DNA of 64,000 bases, from NCBI RefSeq assembly GCF_000429045.1, contig NZ_AUBC01000017.1, positions 62,001 to 126,000 of the forward strand. Reading direction: 5' to 3'. The number at the start of each line of letters is the position of its first letter. Positions within the stretch are counted from its first letter, which is position 1. Shown piece after piece: positions 32,500-40,901 of the stretch. A program made the translations under genes and the position numbers. The notes under the pieces are model-generated. The model ran no database searches. It saw nothing but the letters and a program-made list of their open reading frames with translations, and was not told the origin of the DNA. This DNA comes from Salinarimonas rosea DSM 21201 (GTDB lineage Bacteria; Pseudomonadota; Alphaproteobacteria; Rhizobiales; Beijerinckiaceae).

Positions 32500-32550
32500 G
32501 GTCCGGACGCATCGACGCGATCCGACCGACGAGCGACCGACACGGGCCGT

Positions 32551-33171
32551 TCAGCGCTCCATGGCGCCCTTGCCTGCGATGATCTTCGCACGGAACGTCG
32601 CGATGCGCTTCACGCGCGTCTCGGGCTGCTTCGCCGCGTTCAGGTTGATCACGTAGCTCCGGCGACGCCCTGGTGTCAGCGCGTGAAAGGCCTCCGCGAG
32701 CTCCGGGTCGGCGTCGAGCGCCTCGGCCAGCTCGTCGGGCAGATCGGGTTCGCCGCGATCCTGCGGAGCCTTCGTTCCCGCTTCGGCATAGGCCATCGCC
32801 TCGCCGAGATAGGCACGGACGATCGCCTCCTTCTCCGCGACCTGGCCGTCGGACGTGAACCGCAGCATGTCCGGGTGCCGGGTGTTCGGCCCCTGCCGTT
32901 CCAGGACGCCGTGCGGATCCTCCATCAGCGCCGCGTTGAAGAAGCTCAGCCGGAAATCCCCGCGCAGGGCACCGATGATCGCGATGTTGCGGCCGGCATG
33001 CATGTAGCACGGGTGGCCCCACTTGACCGTCTCGACGAGACCGGCGGCACGGCAGATGGATCTGAGCCGCAGCAGGCCGGCCTGCCACGACCGCGTGGAG
33101 CACGCGGCAGTATCGAACCGCGCGCACCGGCCACACCCTCTGGCGAAATAGTCTTCGACGTCTGTGATCAT
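32551..33171 (-). CDS. YdeI/DUF1801-type protein
   Basis: A 206-residue protein. The middle (VKWGHPCYMHAGRNIAIIGALRGDFRLSFFN and MLRFTSDGQVAEKEAIVRAYL) has the DUF1801 fold. The C-terminal part (LPDELAEALDADPELAEAFHALTPGRRRSYVINLNAAKQPETR) matches the YdeI/OmpD-associated family. The fusion of both parts is typical of YdeI proteins, whose biochemical role is not well defined. ATG 33171 is chosen; one three codons earlier is also open. It stands alone. Confidence 0.82.
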   Translation of the reverse strand: MITDVEDYFARGCGRCARFDTAACSTRSWQAGLLRLRSICRAAGLVETVKWGHPCYMHAGRNIAIIGALRGDFRLSFFNAALMEDPHGVLERQGPNTRHPDMLRFTSDGQVAEKEAIVRAYLGEAMAYAEAGTKAPQDRGEPDLPDELAEALDADPELAEAFHALTPGRRRSYVINLNAAKQPETRVKRIATFRAKIIAGKGAMER

Positions 33172-33238
33172 CGGTACCACCGAAGCATGGTAGCGCGAAG
33201 AGGTCGGTCGCTGCGCGGACCGGCGCCGGACGCCGGGA

Positions 33239-34423
33239 CTAGGCCGCCGGCCGCTCCTCGCGCAGGAAGCGCTCCATCCGCCCGAGCGCCGACTCGATCG
33301 CGCTCTCGGACGCCGCGTAGGACAGGCGCAGGTAGCCCTCGCCGTACTCGCCGAAGTCCGGCCCGCCGATCGTCGCGACGTGCGCGCGCTCGAGCAGGGC
33401 CGAGGCGAGCGCCTTGGCGCCCCAGCCGGTGTCGCGGACGTTCGGGAAGGCGTAGAAGGCGCCCTGCGGCGTCACGCAGGACACGCCCGGCAGCGCGTTC
33501 AACCCCTCGACCACGAGGCGGCGGCGACGGTCGAACGCCGCCATCATCTCGGCGACCGCGTCCTGCGGGCCGGTCAGCGCCGCGATGCCGGCGTGCTGGG
33601 CCGGGGCGTTCACGCAGGAGAACGAGTTCACCGCGAGCTTGCGCGCCGCCTCGAACAGCCCGTCCGGCCACACCGACCAGCCGAGCCGCCAGCCCGTCAT
33701 CGCGTAGGTCTTCGACGCGCCGTCGAGGTGGATCAGCCGGTCGCGGATCTCCGGGAACGACAGCAGCGAGACGTGCTCGGCGCCGTCGTAGGTCATCGAG
33801 CCGTAGATCTCGTCGGAGAGGATCGCGACCTGCGGATGCGCCGCCAGCCCCGCGACCAGCGCCTCGATCTCGGCGCGCGGCGTGACGCCGCCCGTCGGGT
33901 TCGCCGGCGAGTTGAGGATCACGAGCCGGGTCTTCGGGCCGATCAGCGCCAGCATCTCCGCGGCGGAGAAGGCGAAGCCGTTCTCCTCGCGGATGGGGAT
34001 CGGCACCGGGCGCGCGCCGGTGAAGGCGATCATCGAGCGGTAGATCGGGAAGCCCGGGTCCGGGTAGACGATCTCGGCGCCGGGCTCGCCCAGCATCAGG
34101 ATCGCCATGAACATGCTGACCTTGCCGCCGGGCACGATCATCACCCGCTCGGGGTCGACGGCGGCGCCCGTGCGGCGCGCGAGGTCGGCGCAGACCGCCT
34201 CGCGCAAAGGAAGGATGCCGGTCGCGGGCGTGTAGCCGTGGTGCCCGTCGCGCAGCGCCTTCACGCCCGCCTCGACGACGTGCGCCGGGGTGGCGAAATC
34301 CGGCTGCCCGATGCCGAGATTGACCACGTCCGCCCCCGCTCGCGCGAGTGCGGTGGCCCGCGCCAGGACGGCGAAGGCGTTCTCCTCGCCGAGACGGGAG
34401 AAGGCGGAGATCGGGGTCGGCAT
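33239..34423 (-). CDS. Class I/II PLP aminotransferase
   Basis: A 394-residue fold-type I aminotransferase, likely aspartate-aminotransferase-like. It has VVNLGIGQPDFATPAHV, HHGYTPATGILPLREAVCADL, NSPANPTGG, SDEIYGSMTYDG, the PLP Lys in DGASKTYAMTGWRLGWSV and the substrate Arg near the C-terminus (GYLRLSYAAS). The amino-acid specificity cannot be fixed from sequence alone. It is monocistronic. Confidence 0.9.
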   Translation of the reverse strand: MPTPISAFSRLGEENAFAVLARATALARAGADVVNLGIGQPDFATPAHVVEAGVKALRDGHHGYTPATGILPLREAVCADLARRTGAAVDPERVMIVPGGKVSMFMAILMLGEPGAEIVYPDPGFPIYRSMIAFTGARPVPIPIREENGFAFSAAEMLALIGPKTRLVILNSPANPTGGVTPRAEIEALVAGLAAHPQVAILSDEIYGSMTYDGAEHVSLLSFPEIRDRLIHLDGASKTYAMTGWRLGWSVWPDGLFEAARKLAVNSFSCVNAPAQHAGIAALTGPQDAVAEMMAAFDRRRRLVVEGLNALPGVSCVTPQGAFYAFPNVRDTGWGAKALASALLERAHVATIGGPDFGEYGEGYLRLSYAASESAIESALGRMERFLREERPAA

Positions 34424-34522
34424 CGGGGCGCTCCGGCGGCGGATGGTCGGGGCGCGGATTGTGCGTGGGTGCGCGGCGGGGTCAAGCGGCTGTGCGTCGC
34501 GCGCGTCCCGATCCGCCCGCGC

Positions 34523-35737
34523 TCACCGCTGCCCCGGCCGCAGCTGGTAGAAGATGTGCCGGCCGATCGTGTCGGCCCGGCGCAGGCGGCTCGCCCAGCG
34601 GGGGCGAACGTAATCCGCGTGGTAGTGCGTCGCGTTGCCGACGTCGGCGAGGTAGGTCTCGCCCTCGAGCACGGCGGCCGCGATCCGCCGCGCGCGGTCC
34701 CAGGCCGCCGGCTCGGTGATGCGCAGGCTCTTGCCCTCGCAGGTGAAGGTGAACTGGCAGGCGAGGTGCCGGTGGCTGTTCTGGAAGACGACGCCGCAGA
34801 TCGTGCTGGGGTAGAGGCTCGACTTCACGCGGTTGAGCACGACCTGTGCCACCGCCGCCTGGCCCTCCTCGGGCTCCGAGCGCGCCTCGAAATAGACCGC
34901 CTGCTCGAGGCAGCGCCGCTCGCGCGCGAGCTTCGCGGGATCGACGAGATCGAGGAAGCGCGGCGCGCCGGCCATCACGGCGGGCGGCAGCGAGACGGGG
35001 GCGGCGGCGACCTCGACGGGCGACCAGGTGCGCGCGGTGGGCGTCGAGGACGCGAGCGAGGCGGCGCGGGCGACGCCGGGGGTGGCGCCCTCGCGCGCCT
35101 GCGCGATCCCGCGGGCGAGGCCGCGGCCGGTCGAGCCCTGCGCGGCAGCGGCGGGGGAGAGCGCGGCGGTGGCGATCTCGGTCGCGGTCTCCTCGCGGCG
35201 CTCGAACACGCCGGCGGTGACGACGAGGATCGGCATCGCCTCCCCGTGCGCGAGGCGCTCGGCCGGGAAGCGTGCCGCGTCGGGCCCCAGGAGCGACGAG
35301 GACTGCGCCTCGAGCGTACGGCCGATGCGCCCGAGCGAGACGGGGACCGCGCCCTCGGCATCGCCCTTGGCAGCCCGGTTGGCGCGCGCGGGGACGTCGC
35401 CCTCGGCGACCGGCTTGTCCTGCATGCGCGGGACGTCGCCGTCGCGGGGCGCGGCCGCTCGGGCGGCGAGGCCGTGCGCGGTGAAGCGGATGGCGCTCGC
35501 CTCGACCGCCAGGGAGAGGCGCCCGGCGAGATCGGGGGCGGCCGGCGCGACGAGGTGGTCGAGGGCGGCGAGGCGTTCGGCCGGGCGCGGCGTCTCGATC
35601 GAGCGGCCGACCTCGATGTTCACGCCGGCGGTGGCGGTGAAGGAGACGAGCAGGCCCGCCCCGAGCGCCCAGGGGGCGGCGGTAGCGCAGACCCAGCGCA
35701 TCCGGTCGATCTTGCGAGGGCGGCGGCGCAGGCGCAC
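34523..35737 (-). CDS. SleB-type cell wall hydrolase, membrane anchored
   Basis: A 404-residue protein. One N-terminal transmembrane helix (WVCATAAPWALGAGLLVSFTATAG) is followed by a long Ala-rich periplasmic linker. The last 125 residues are a Hydrolase_2 (SleB-like) domain: QAVYFEARSEPEEGQAAVAQVVLNRV, GVVFQNS, CQFTFTCEGKS and ATHYHADYVRPRWA. Such domains cut peptidoglycan. GTG 35737 is chosen as start because GGAG lies about eight bases upstream; an ATG at 35779 is also open. A paired-hairpin element lies upstream. Confidence 0.87.
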   Translation of the reverse strand: MRLRRRPRKIDRMRWVCATAAPWALGAGLLVSFTATAGVNIEVGRSIETPRPAERLAALDHLVAPAAPDLAGRLSLAVEASAIRFTAHGLAARAAAPRDGDVPRMQDKPVAEGDVPARANRAAKGDAEGAVPVSLGRIGRTLEAQSSSLLGPDAARFPAERLAHGEAMPILVVTAGVFERREETATEIATAALSPAAAAQGSTGRGLARGIAQAREGATPGVARAASLASSTPTARTWSPVEVAAAPVSLPPAVMAGAPRFLDLVDPAKLARERRCLEQAVYFEARSEPEEGQAAVAQVVLNRVKSSLYPSTICGVVFQNSHRHLACQFTFTCEGKSLRITEPAAWDRARRIAAAVLEGETYLADVGNATHYHADYVRPRWASRLRRADTIGRHIFYQLRPGQR

Positions 35738-35879
35738 GGTGACAACTCCACGAACGGCCGGCGAGCCGCCCGCCGGCATCCGTGAAGATCGCGCGATCGA
35801 GTTGAGGATGAGTTAACCGTGCCGCGAGGCCGTGCCGCGCTGTGGCCGGCGCGCCACGGCGATGGGCCGCCTCATCGCT

Positions 35880-36034
35880 CCTCCCCCATCGGGGGAGGTG
35901 GATCGGCGCCGAAGGCGACGAGACGGAGGGGGGTCGCCGAAGGCGCGCTTCGGCGCAGCCGAAACGGCGGCTGCCGAGTGGGGGACCCCGCCCCTGATCC
36001 GCTGCGCGGATCGGCCCCGCCCCAATGGGGCGGG
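35880..36034. repeat. Paired-hairpin intergenic element, copy 3
   Basis: A 155-base element. The ends are hairpins: CCTCCCCC-ATC-GGGGGAGG at 35880-35898 and CCCGCCCC-AAT-GGGGCGGG at 36016-36034. Internal parts include GATCGGCGCCGAAGGCGACGAGACGG, a central CGCTTCGGCGCAGCCGAAAC and a hairpin GATCCGC-TGC-GCGGATC (35996-36012). It is clearly homologous, in reverse orientation, to the copy at 60531-60686, including the centre and the GGGGACCCCGCCCCTG segment. It fills most of a roughly 420-base gap with no gene. Confidence 0.85.
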
Positions 36035-36156
36035 AGCGCGTCCGCCCTCGCGCCCGATACCGCGGCGGAGCCTGTGGCGGCGAGGCGCAACGAAGATGTG
36101 TTCGTCGAGCGCCGTGAGCGCCGGTCGGCGGCCGCGGCGACCCGGCACCGGCGTCC

Positions 36157-36924
36157 TCAGGCCGGCGCCGTCTGCTCCGCAGGCGCATCGGCGGGCGTCC
36201 CGGCCAGCGCGCGCGCCTGCGCGACCCAGCTCTCGCGCTCGATGCGCCCGGGAAAGGCGAGGTAGGTGCCGACCCAGCGCACCTGCGCCTCGTCCCAGCC
36301 GGCGATCTGGTCGAAGTGGTAGATGCCGAGCGCGTTGAGCTTCTTCTCGTTCGCCGGGCCGATGCCCGCGATGCGCTTGAGATCGTCGGCCGCACCCCGA
36401 GGCCCGTCGAGCGCCGGGGGCCGCGAGCCGACACTGTCGGCCTGCGCCGCGGCGGCCGCGGGTGCCGGCACCTGGGCGGCCGGCTCTGCGGAGGGCGCGG
36501 CCGCAGGCGCCGGCTCCGCCGGGGCCGGGTCACGAGGCGGCTCCGCGAGCGCCGGCGGCTCCGCGAGCGCGGGCGGCGCAGTCGGCGCTTCCGTGCGCAC
36601 CGCGTGGAACGGCAGGATCGCGGCGGGCATCCCGGGAGAGCCCGCGCCCTCGGGGCCGGCGAGGACGTAGGAGCCGAGGCGCGCGCCCGTGCCGGCGTGC
36701 GCCCCCTCCCCCGCGCTCGCGTTCTCTCGGGAGAGATCGCGCCACATCACGTAGTCGACGACGCCGACGGTGACCGCGCCCATGACCAGGACGAGGAGCC
36801 CCGCCCCGAGGTCGCCGAGCCCGGCGACGATGCTGGCCGCGGCCACGTAGGCCAGCATCGCGAAGACCGCGGCAGCGGCACCCTTCGGCAGCTTCCCGCC
36901 GCTGTCGACGATGGTCATGATCAT
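36157..36924 (-). CDS. Membrane protein with C-terminal helix-hairpin-helix domain
   Basis: A 255-residue protein. Two close transmembrane helices lie at about residues 13-36 and 39-60. A Pro/Ala/Glu-rich linker (about 80-175) follows. The C-terminal domain, about 181-245, opens DDLKRIAGIGPANEKKLNALGIYHFDQIAGW and ends VRWVGTYLAFPGRIERESWVAQA, the helix-hairpin-helix module seen in DUF4332-like and NuoE-associated proteins. It is 31 bases downstream of pufC in the same direction and could be the last gene of the puf transcript. A photosynthetic role is not established. Confidence 0.75.
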   Translation of the reverse strand: MIMTIVDSGGKLPKGAAAAVFAMLAYVAAASIVAGLGDLGAGLLVLVMGAVTVGVVDYVMWRDLSRENASAGEGAHAGTGARLGSYVLAGPEGAGSPGMPAAILPFHAVRTEAPTAPPALAEPPALAEPPRDPAPAEPAPAAAPSAEPAAQVPAPAAAAAQADSVGSRPPALDGPRGAADDLKRIAGIGPANEKKLNALGIYHFDQIAGWDEAQVRWVGTYLAFPGRIERESWVAQARALAGTPADAPAEQTAPA

Positions 36925-36955
36925 GCCCGCGGTCCCCCTCTTCGTGTGCCCTCGA

Positions 36956-38062
36956 TCACTGGCTCGTCGCAGCGCCCTCGCCCGTGCCCGGCATCGCCAT
37001 CGGCGGGTCCTGCAGCTCCGGCGGGCCGTAGGCCGCCAGCGCGGGATAGTCCCCGATCATCGAGTAGCCGTACAGGGGCTTGTAGGCGCCCTGGTGGCAC
37101 GTGGCGCAGTTGGCCTTGGGCGCGTCGCCGGTGGGCCCGAGCCGGATCGCCGGGTACTCGCCCTGGAGCGGGTCGAGATAGGTGGCGTTGAGCTCCTGGA
37201 CCATGCGGATGCCGTGCCAGGCGGTGGTGCGCTGCGGCGGGCTCTGCTCCCAGTCCGAGAAGGATCGGCTGTTGTGGCAGAAGGTGCAGTTCACGCCGAG
37301 CGAGGTCGACATGTGCATCATGAGCGAATAGGTCCACTCGGTCTGCTTGATCGACGTTCGGTTGCCGTAGGGCAGCGCCTCCAGCCCCGCCACGCGGATG
37401 TTCGCCGGGTCCTCCCGGAGGAAGGTGACGAACGGGTCGTAGGGCAACGAGGAGAGCCCCGCGGCGGTCGCCGGCATGTTCTGGCCCGCGGGGTTGCCGA
37501 CGATGCCGGTCGTGCGCCACTGGCCGGGATCGAGGAACCAGATGTTGTCCGGCACCGGCTGCCCGCGGTGGCAGGTGTAGCAGGTGACGCCGGTGGGGGC
37601 GACGTGGGCGTCCCACTCCTGGTTCACCGTCATGGTCATCTGGATCATGCGTCGCGCCACGCGCTTGGTGTAGAGGCTGTCGGACGACAGCTCCTCCCCC
37701 TCCGCATGGCAGTAGAGGCAGCCCTGCTCCTCCGGCGCGACCCAGCTCGTCATCGCGACCATCAGCCGGTTGAAGTCGGAGATGTCGAGATGGCCCAGCA
37801 CCTGGACGTTGAGGTAGAACTCCGAGGCGGGGATGCCGAAGGGCTCGTCCACCGGCTCGGGCTCGGGGAACGTGGTCTGCGCGACCTGGTTGGCGAGCGC
37901 CACCTGGTTGTAGACCTGCACCATGCCGTTGCCGCGATAGCCGGTCTGGACCGTCTCGGTGTCCGGCCATTCGAAGGTGGAGACGATCCCCGCGCCGACC
38001 ACGACGGCGACGGCGCCGCCCAGGCCCAGCCAGAAGTTGCTCCAAGCGTTGCGGTCGCTCAT
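36956..38062 (-). CDS. pufC: Reaction-centre tetraheme cytochrome c subunit
   Basis: A 368-residue PufC that re-reduces the photo-oxidised special pair. Four heme-attachment motifs are present: CLYCH, CYTCH, CTFCH and CATCH, with Met ligands in MIQMTM and MMHMS segments. The N-terminus ([24 protein letters not shown]) is a membrane helix with no lipobox Cys, so the subunit is probably held by an uncleaved anchor rather than by lipid. Its ATG overlaps the pufM stop (ATGA). It is periplasmic and part of the reaction-centre complex. Confidence 0.97.
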   Translation of the reverse strand: MSDRNAWSNFWLGLGGAVAVVVGAGIVSTFEWPDTETVQTGYRGNGMVQVYNQVALANQVAQTTFPEPEPVDEPFGIPASEFYLNVQVLGHLDISDFNRLMVAMTSWVAPEEQGCLYCHAEGEELSSDSLYTKRVARRMIQMTMTVNQEWDAHVAPTGVTCYTCHRGQPVPDNIWFLDPGQWRTTGIVGNPAGQNMPATAAGLSSLPYDPFVTFLREDPANIRVAGLEALPYGNRTSIKQTEWTYSLMMHMSTSLGVNCTFCHNSRSFSDWEQSPPQRTTAWHGIRMVQELNATYLDPLQGEYPAIRLGPTGDAPKANCATCHQGAYKPLYGYSMIGDYPALAAYGPPELQDPPMAMPGTGEGAATSQ

Positions 38063-39033
38063 TGCGCACCCCCAATCAGAGCCGGGTCGGGCAGGACGGG
38101 ATAGGCCACCGGGGTCGGCGGCGCCACGCCGTGCTTCACGGCCCACAGGTACCAGTTGTCGACGACCGTGCCCGTGAGCAGGATGCCGATGCCGCCGGTG
38201 ATCGGCGTGAGGACGGCGAACCACCAGGCCCACCGGTGGATCGACTCGGCGGTGGCGCAGAAGCCCATGGTCCAGCGCCAGAACAGGCCGCCGCGCTCGA
38301 ACGCGGTGCCGCGGTCGACGATCTGCTCGACCTCGTGCTCGGAGCCGTAGCGCGTCGTCGCGAGCACGGTGGCGCCGTGCATGGCGAAGAGCAGGGTCGA
38401 GCCGTAGAGGAAGACGATCGAGAGCGCGTGGAACGGGTTGTAGAACAGGTTGCCGTAGCGGATCGAGAAGGCCGCCGTCCAGTCGAGGTGCGGGAAGATG
38501 CCGAAGGGCACCGCCTCGCCCCAGGACCCCATCATGATCGGGCGGATGAAGCCGAGCACGAGATAGAGCCAGATCGCCGCCGCGAAGGCCCAGGCGATGT
38601 GCGTGCCCATCCCGAGCATGCGCGCCCGGCGATAGACCCGCAGCCACCACAGCAGGATCGACGCCGTCAGGAAGAAGCCCGCCAGCAGCCACCATCCGCC
38701 GTCGTTGAGCGGCGGCAGCGACAGGCCGTAGGCCGGCGGCGGCGGCTCGAGCGCCAGCCACGGCAATTGCCGCACGAACTCGATCGGGTCCCAGTTCACC
38801 GAGGCCCACATGTTGAGCCCGATGATCTCGATGGCGATGAAGCCGCACAGGAGCGAGGCGAGCCCGAGCCAGCCGAGATAGACCGGCCCGACCTGCGCGT
38901 CGCCGATGCGCCCGAGCACGTGGACGAAGCCCGGCTTGCTGGAGCGGACCCAGGGCCCCCGCGCGATCGGCACGCCCGCGTAGGCGGGGCCGCGCACCTG
39001 GACCTGGGTGAAGATGTTCTGATAGTCGGCCAT
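38059..39033 (-). CDS. pufM: Photosynthetic reaction centre M subunit
   Basis: A 324-residue PufM, which with PufL binds the bacteriochlorophylls, quinones and iron of the type II reaction centre. It starts [19 protein letters not shown] and carries five transmembrane helices. [40 protein letters not shown] holds the special-pair and iron His residues, and [27 protein letters not shown] the quinone site. The C-terminus extends past the L subunit as usual. It follows pufL by 16 bases. Confidence 0.98.
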   Translation of the reverse strand: MADYQNIFTQVQVRGPAYAGVPIARGPWVRSSKPGFVHVLGRIGDAQVGPVYLGWLGLASLLCGFIAIEIIGLNMWASVNWDPIEFVRQLPWLALEPPPPAYGLSLPPLNDGGWWLLAGFFLTASILLWWLRVYRRARMLGMGTHIAWAFAAAIWLYLVLGFIRPIMMGSWGEAVPFGIFPHLDWTAAFSIRYGNLFYNPFHALSIVFLYGSTLLFAMHGATVLATTRYGSEHEVEQIVDRGTAFERGGLFWRWTMGFCATAESIHRWAWWFAVLTPITGGIGILLTGTVVDNWYLWAVKHGVAPPTPVAYPVLPDPALIGGAQ

Positions 39034-39049
39034 GTCGCGACCTCCTCGC

Positions 39050-39877
39050 TCAGGACCAGATCGGAAGGTTGAGCCACCAGCCCCACCATTCCGGCCAGCC
39101 GCGGCTCCAGAAGGGGCCGGAAATGATGATGCACACCGCGCTCCAGAACCCGGCGGAGAGCGCCAGGAACAGGCCGAGCCGGTGGATGCCGAGCGTCCCG
39201 ATCGACCAGCCGATGATGTCGCGGAAATAGGTGTTCTCGTGCTCGGCGGTCTTCACCACCCGGTCGTTCTTGGGCGGGTTGGCCGCCGACAGGACCAGGC
39301 CGCCGTGCATGGAGAGCGCGAGCGTCGTCGTGAAGAAGAACGTCACGGCGATCATGTGCGCGGGGTTGTAGTGGAAGTGAAGATATTGGTAGCCGACGTT
39401 GGAGACCCAATCGAGATGGCTGAAAATACCGTAGGGAAAGCCATGGCCCCAGGCGCCGAGCAGCACCGGCCGGATCACGACGAGGGAGATGTAGGCGAAG
39501 ACGGCCACCGAGAAGGCGACGGGCACGTGGTAGCCCATGCCGAGCTTGCGTGAGATCTCGGCCTGCCGGCCGACCCAGGACCCGAACGCGCCGATCGCGC
39601 AGATGGTGATGAGCTGCCACAGCCCGCCCTCCTTCAAGGGAGCGAAGCCGAGGCCGTAGCTGAGGTCCGGTGGATCGATCGAGATCTGCCAGATGTTCCA
39701 GGTGGGACCGATTGCGGCGCCGTAGACGATCAGGCCGGTGCCGAGAACGGAAAAAAAGATCGTCGTGACGCCGAAGAAGCCCACGTAGAACGGACCGACC
39801 CAGAAATCGAAGAGGTCTCCCCCGATCAGGGTCCCGCCACGGACGCGATACTTCTTCTCGAAGCTGAGCATGGACAT
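39050..39877 (-). CDS. pufL: Photosynthetic reaction centre L subunit
   Basis: A 275-residue PufL. The start [37 protein letters not shown] is near-canonical. It has five transmembrane helices; [27 protein letters not shown] carries the special-pair and accessory chlorophyll His residues, and [22 protein letters not shown] the iron and secondary-quinone region. A GGGGG run about eight bases upstream supports ATG 39877 rather than the ATG six bases later. Confidence 0.98.
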   Translation of the reverse strand: MSMLSFEKKYRVRGGTLIGGDLFDFWVGPFYVGFFGVTTIFFSVLGTGLIVYGAAIGPTWNIWQISIDPPDLSYGLGFAPLKEGGLWQLITICAIGAFGSWVGRQAEISRKLGMGYHVPVAFSVAVFAYISLVVIRPVLLGAWGHGFPYGIFSHLDWVSNVGYQYLHFHYNPAHMIAVTFFFTTTLALSMHGGLVLSAANPPKNDRVVKTAEHENTYFRDIIGWSIGTLGIHRLGLFLALSAGFWSAVCIIISGPFWSRGWPEWWGWWLNLPIWS

Positions 39878-39945
39878 TTTGGTGATCCCCCATCGTGGGA
39901 GCGGTCGTGCATGGGGCACCGCTGCGCGACGGCGCAAAGGGTTCA

Positions 39946-39986
39946 GCGAACGGGGCGGGACCGTGGTGCGACCCCGTCCCGTTCGC
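39946..39986. other. Intercistronic hairpin between pufA and pufL
   Basis: Arms of 14 bases at 39946-39959 (GCGAACGGGGCGGG) and 39973-39986 (CCCGTCCCGTTCGC) pair with one mismatch around a 13-base loop. In Rhodobacter an RNA hairpin at this place slows 3'-to-5' decay and gives excess pufBA message over pufLM. The same role is likely here. No run of T follows on the transcript strand, so it is not a typical intrinsic terminator. Confidence 0.7.
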
Positions 39987-40010
39987 GACGGCTCAGGGAG
40001 CGGCTCCCCC

Positions 40011-40028
40011 GCCCGGCGTCAGCCGGGC
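40011..40028. other. Hairpin at the 3' end of pufA
   Basis: GCCCGGC-gtca-GCCGGGC, a perfect 7-base-pair stem with a 4-base loop, overlaps the last codons and stop of pufA. Together with the larger hairpin 25 bases downstream in the transcript it forms a double barrier before pufL. Confidence 0.65.
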
Positions 40029-40201
40029 ATCGGGGAGTTCTGGGGCACTTCCATCATCACGGCCGCCCGCGGACCCTCGAGCCAGTTGAACCGGTCCGTG
40101 GACAGCAGGATGAAGTGGATCAGGAGGGCCAGGGTGAAGAGGAACGTGAACAGCGCGATCAGCGTGCGACGCGGATCGAACAGCAGCCAAACTCGCCACA
40201 T
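40019..40201 (-). CDS. pufA: Light-harvesting 1 alpha chain
   Basis: A 60-residue single-helix antenna protein. [43 protein letters not shown] is the classic LH1 alpha pattern, with the bacteriochlorophyll-ligating His at residue 29. It pairs with PufB in the ring around the reaction centre. It lies 11 bases after pufB. Confidence 0.97.
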   Translation of the reverse strand: MWRVWLLFDPRRTLIALFTFLFTLALLIHFILLSTDRFNWLEGPRAAVMMEVPQNSPMPG

Positions 40202-40212
40202 GATGGACCTCC

Positions 40213-40443
40213 TTACCCGATCATCGGGGTGATGGACGCGACGAGCTGCGTCGCACCGTCGAGCGCGGCGTATCCGTCGGCGCCGGGGAGCCAGGGGCGC
40301 CACATCCAGGCGAGGATGTGGGCGATCAGGGCGATCACGGTGAAGGCGATGAAGCTCGACATGAAAATCGAGTGGAATTCCTTCGCTTCGCCTTCCGTGA
40401 GGCCCGTGAGCGTGCCCCTGACGGGTGTCGTCGACTCTGCCAT
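40213..40443 (-). CDS. pufB: Light-harvesting 1 beta chain
   Basis: A 76-residue LH1 beta protein. [40 protein letters not shown] has the two typical His residues, 24 and 42; His42 binds bacteriochlorophyll. The C-terminus after WRPWLPG extends about 20 residues further ([20 protein letters not shown]), longer than in most beta chains. A good AGGAGG-type site precedes the ATG. Confidence 0.95.
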   Translation of the reverse strand: MAESTTPVRGTLTGLTEGEAKEFHSIFMSSFIAFTVIALIAHILAWMWRPWLPGADGYAALDGATQLVASITPMIG

Positions 40444-40484
40444 TCTTACCTCCTGGTCATGAGTCTTCGGCTTCGACCGCGACT

Positions 40485-40513
40485 AGTCCCGCGGCCCTGG
40501 ACGCCGCGGGACT
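40485..40513. other. Strong hairpin in the pufQ-pufB spacer
   Basis: A perfect 11-base-pair stem, AGTCCCGCGGC at 40485-40495 and GCCGCGGGACT at 40503-40513, with a 7-base loop. It lies about 40 bases upstream of the pufB start. It could be an RNA processing or stability element at the 5' end of the pufBA message, or attenuate read-through from bchZ-pufQ. Confidence 0.65.
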
Positions 40514-40634
40514 CGCCCGCGGCAGGCCTCCGTCGGCGTCGCGAGACGTCGGCGGAATTCGCTGGGCCGGAGCGCGAGCAGCCGGACGGCTGCCGTGGGG
40601 TCGCGCATGCCGGCCCCCGATCGTGCGCGGCGCG

Positions 40635-40901
40635 CTAGCCCATGAAGGCCAGCGGCACGGCGCGGCAGGCGGCGGCCTTCGCCTCCTCCCACACCGGGCC
40701 GCGCCGCGCGGTTCCCCCCTGCGCCGCCGCCCCGCGGGGCACGAGCCGGGAGACGACCTCGATGACCAGGAAGACCGGCAGGAGCCCGGCCAGGATCAGC
40801 CGGTACTCCAGCGCATCGCCCTTGCGGGCCGCCAGCACCTCGCGGCGCGCCGCGTCGGGCGCCCGGTGGACGTGGGTGTCGATCGTGGGTGTCATCGTCA
40901 T
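40635..40901 (-). CDS. pufQ: PufQ-like bacteriochlorophyll-assembly protein
   Basis: An 88-residue protein with one transmembrane helix ([22 protein letters not shown], about residues 33-54) and short charged ends. Position between bchZ and pufB, size and single helix fit PufQ, which supports bacteriochlorophyll or carotenoid supply to the complexes in Rhodobacter. Sequence conservation in this family is low, so the call rests largely on context. Its ATG overlaps the bchZ stop as ATGA. Confidence 0.8.
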   Translation of the reverse strand: MTMTPTIDTHVHRAPDAARREVLAARKGDALEYRLILAGLLPVFLVIEVVSRLVPRGAAAQGGTARRGPVWEEAKAAACRAVPLAFMG

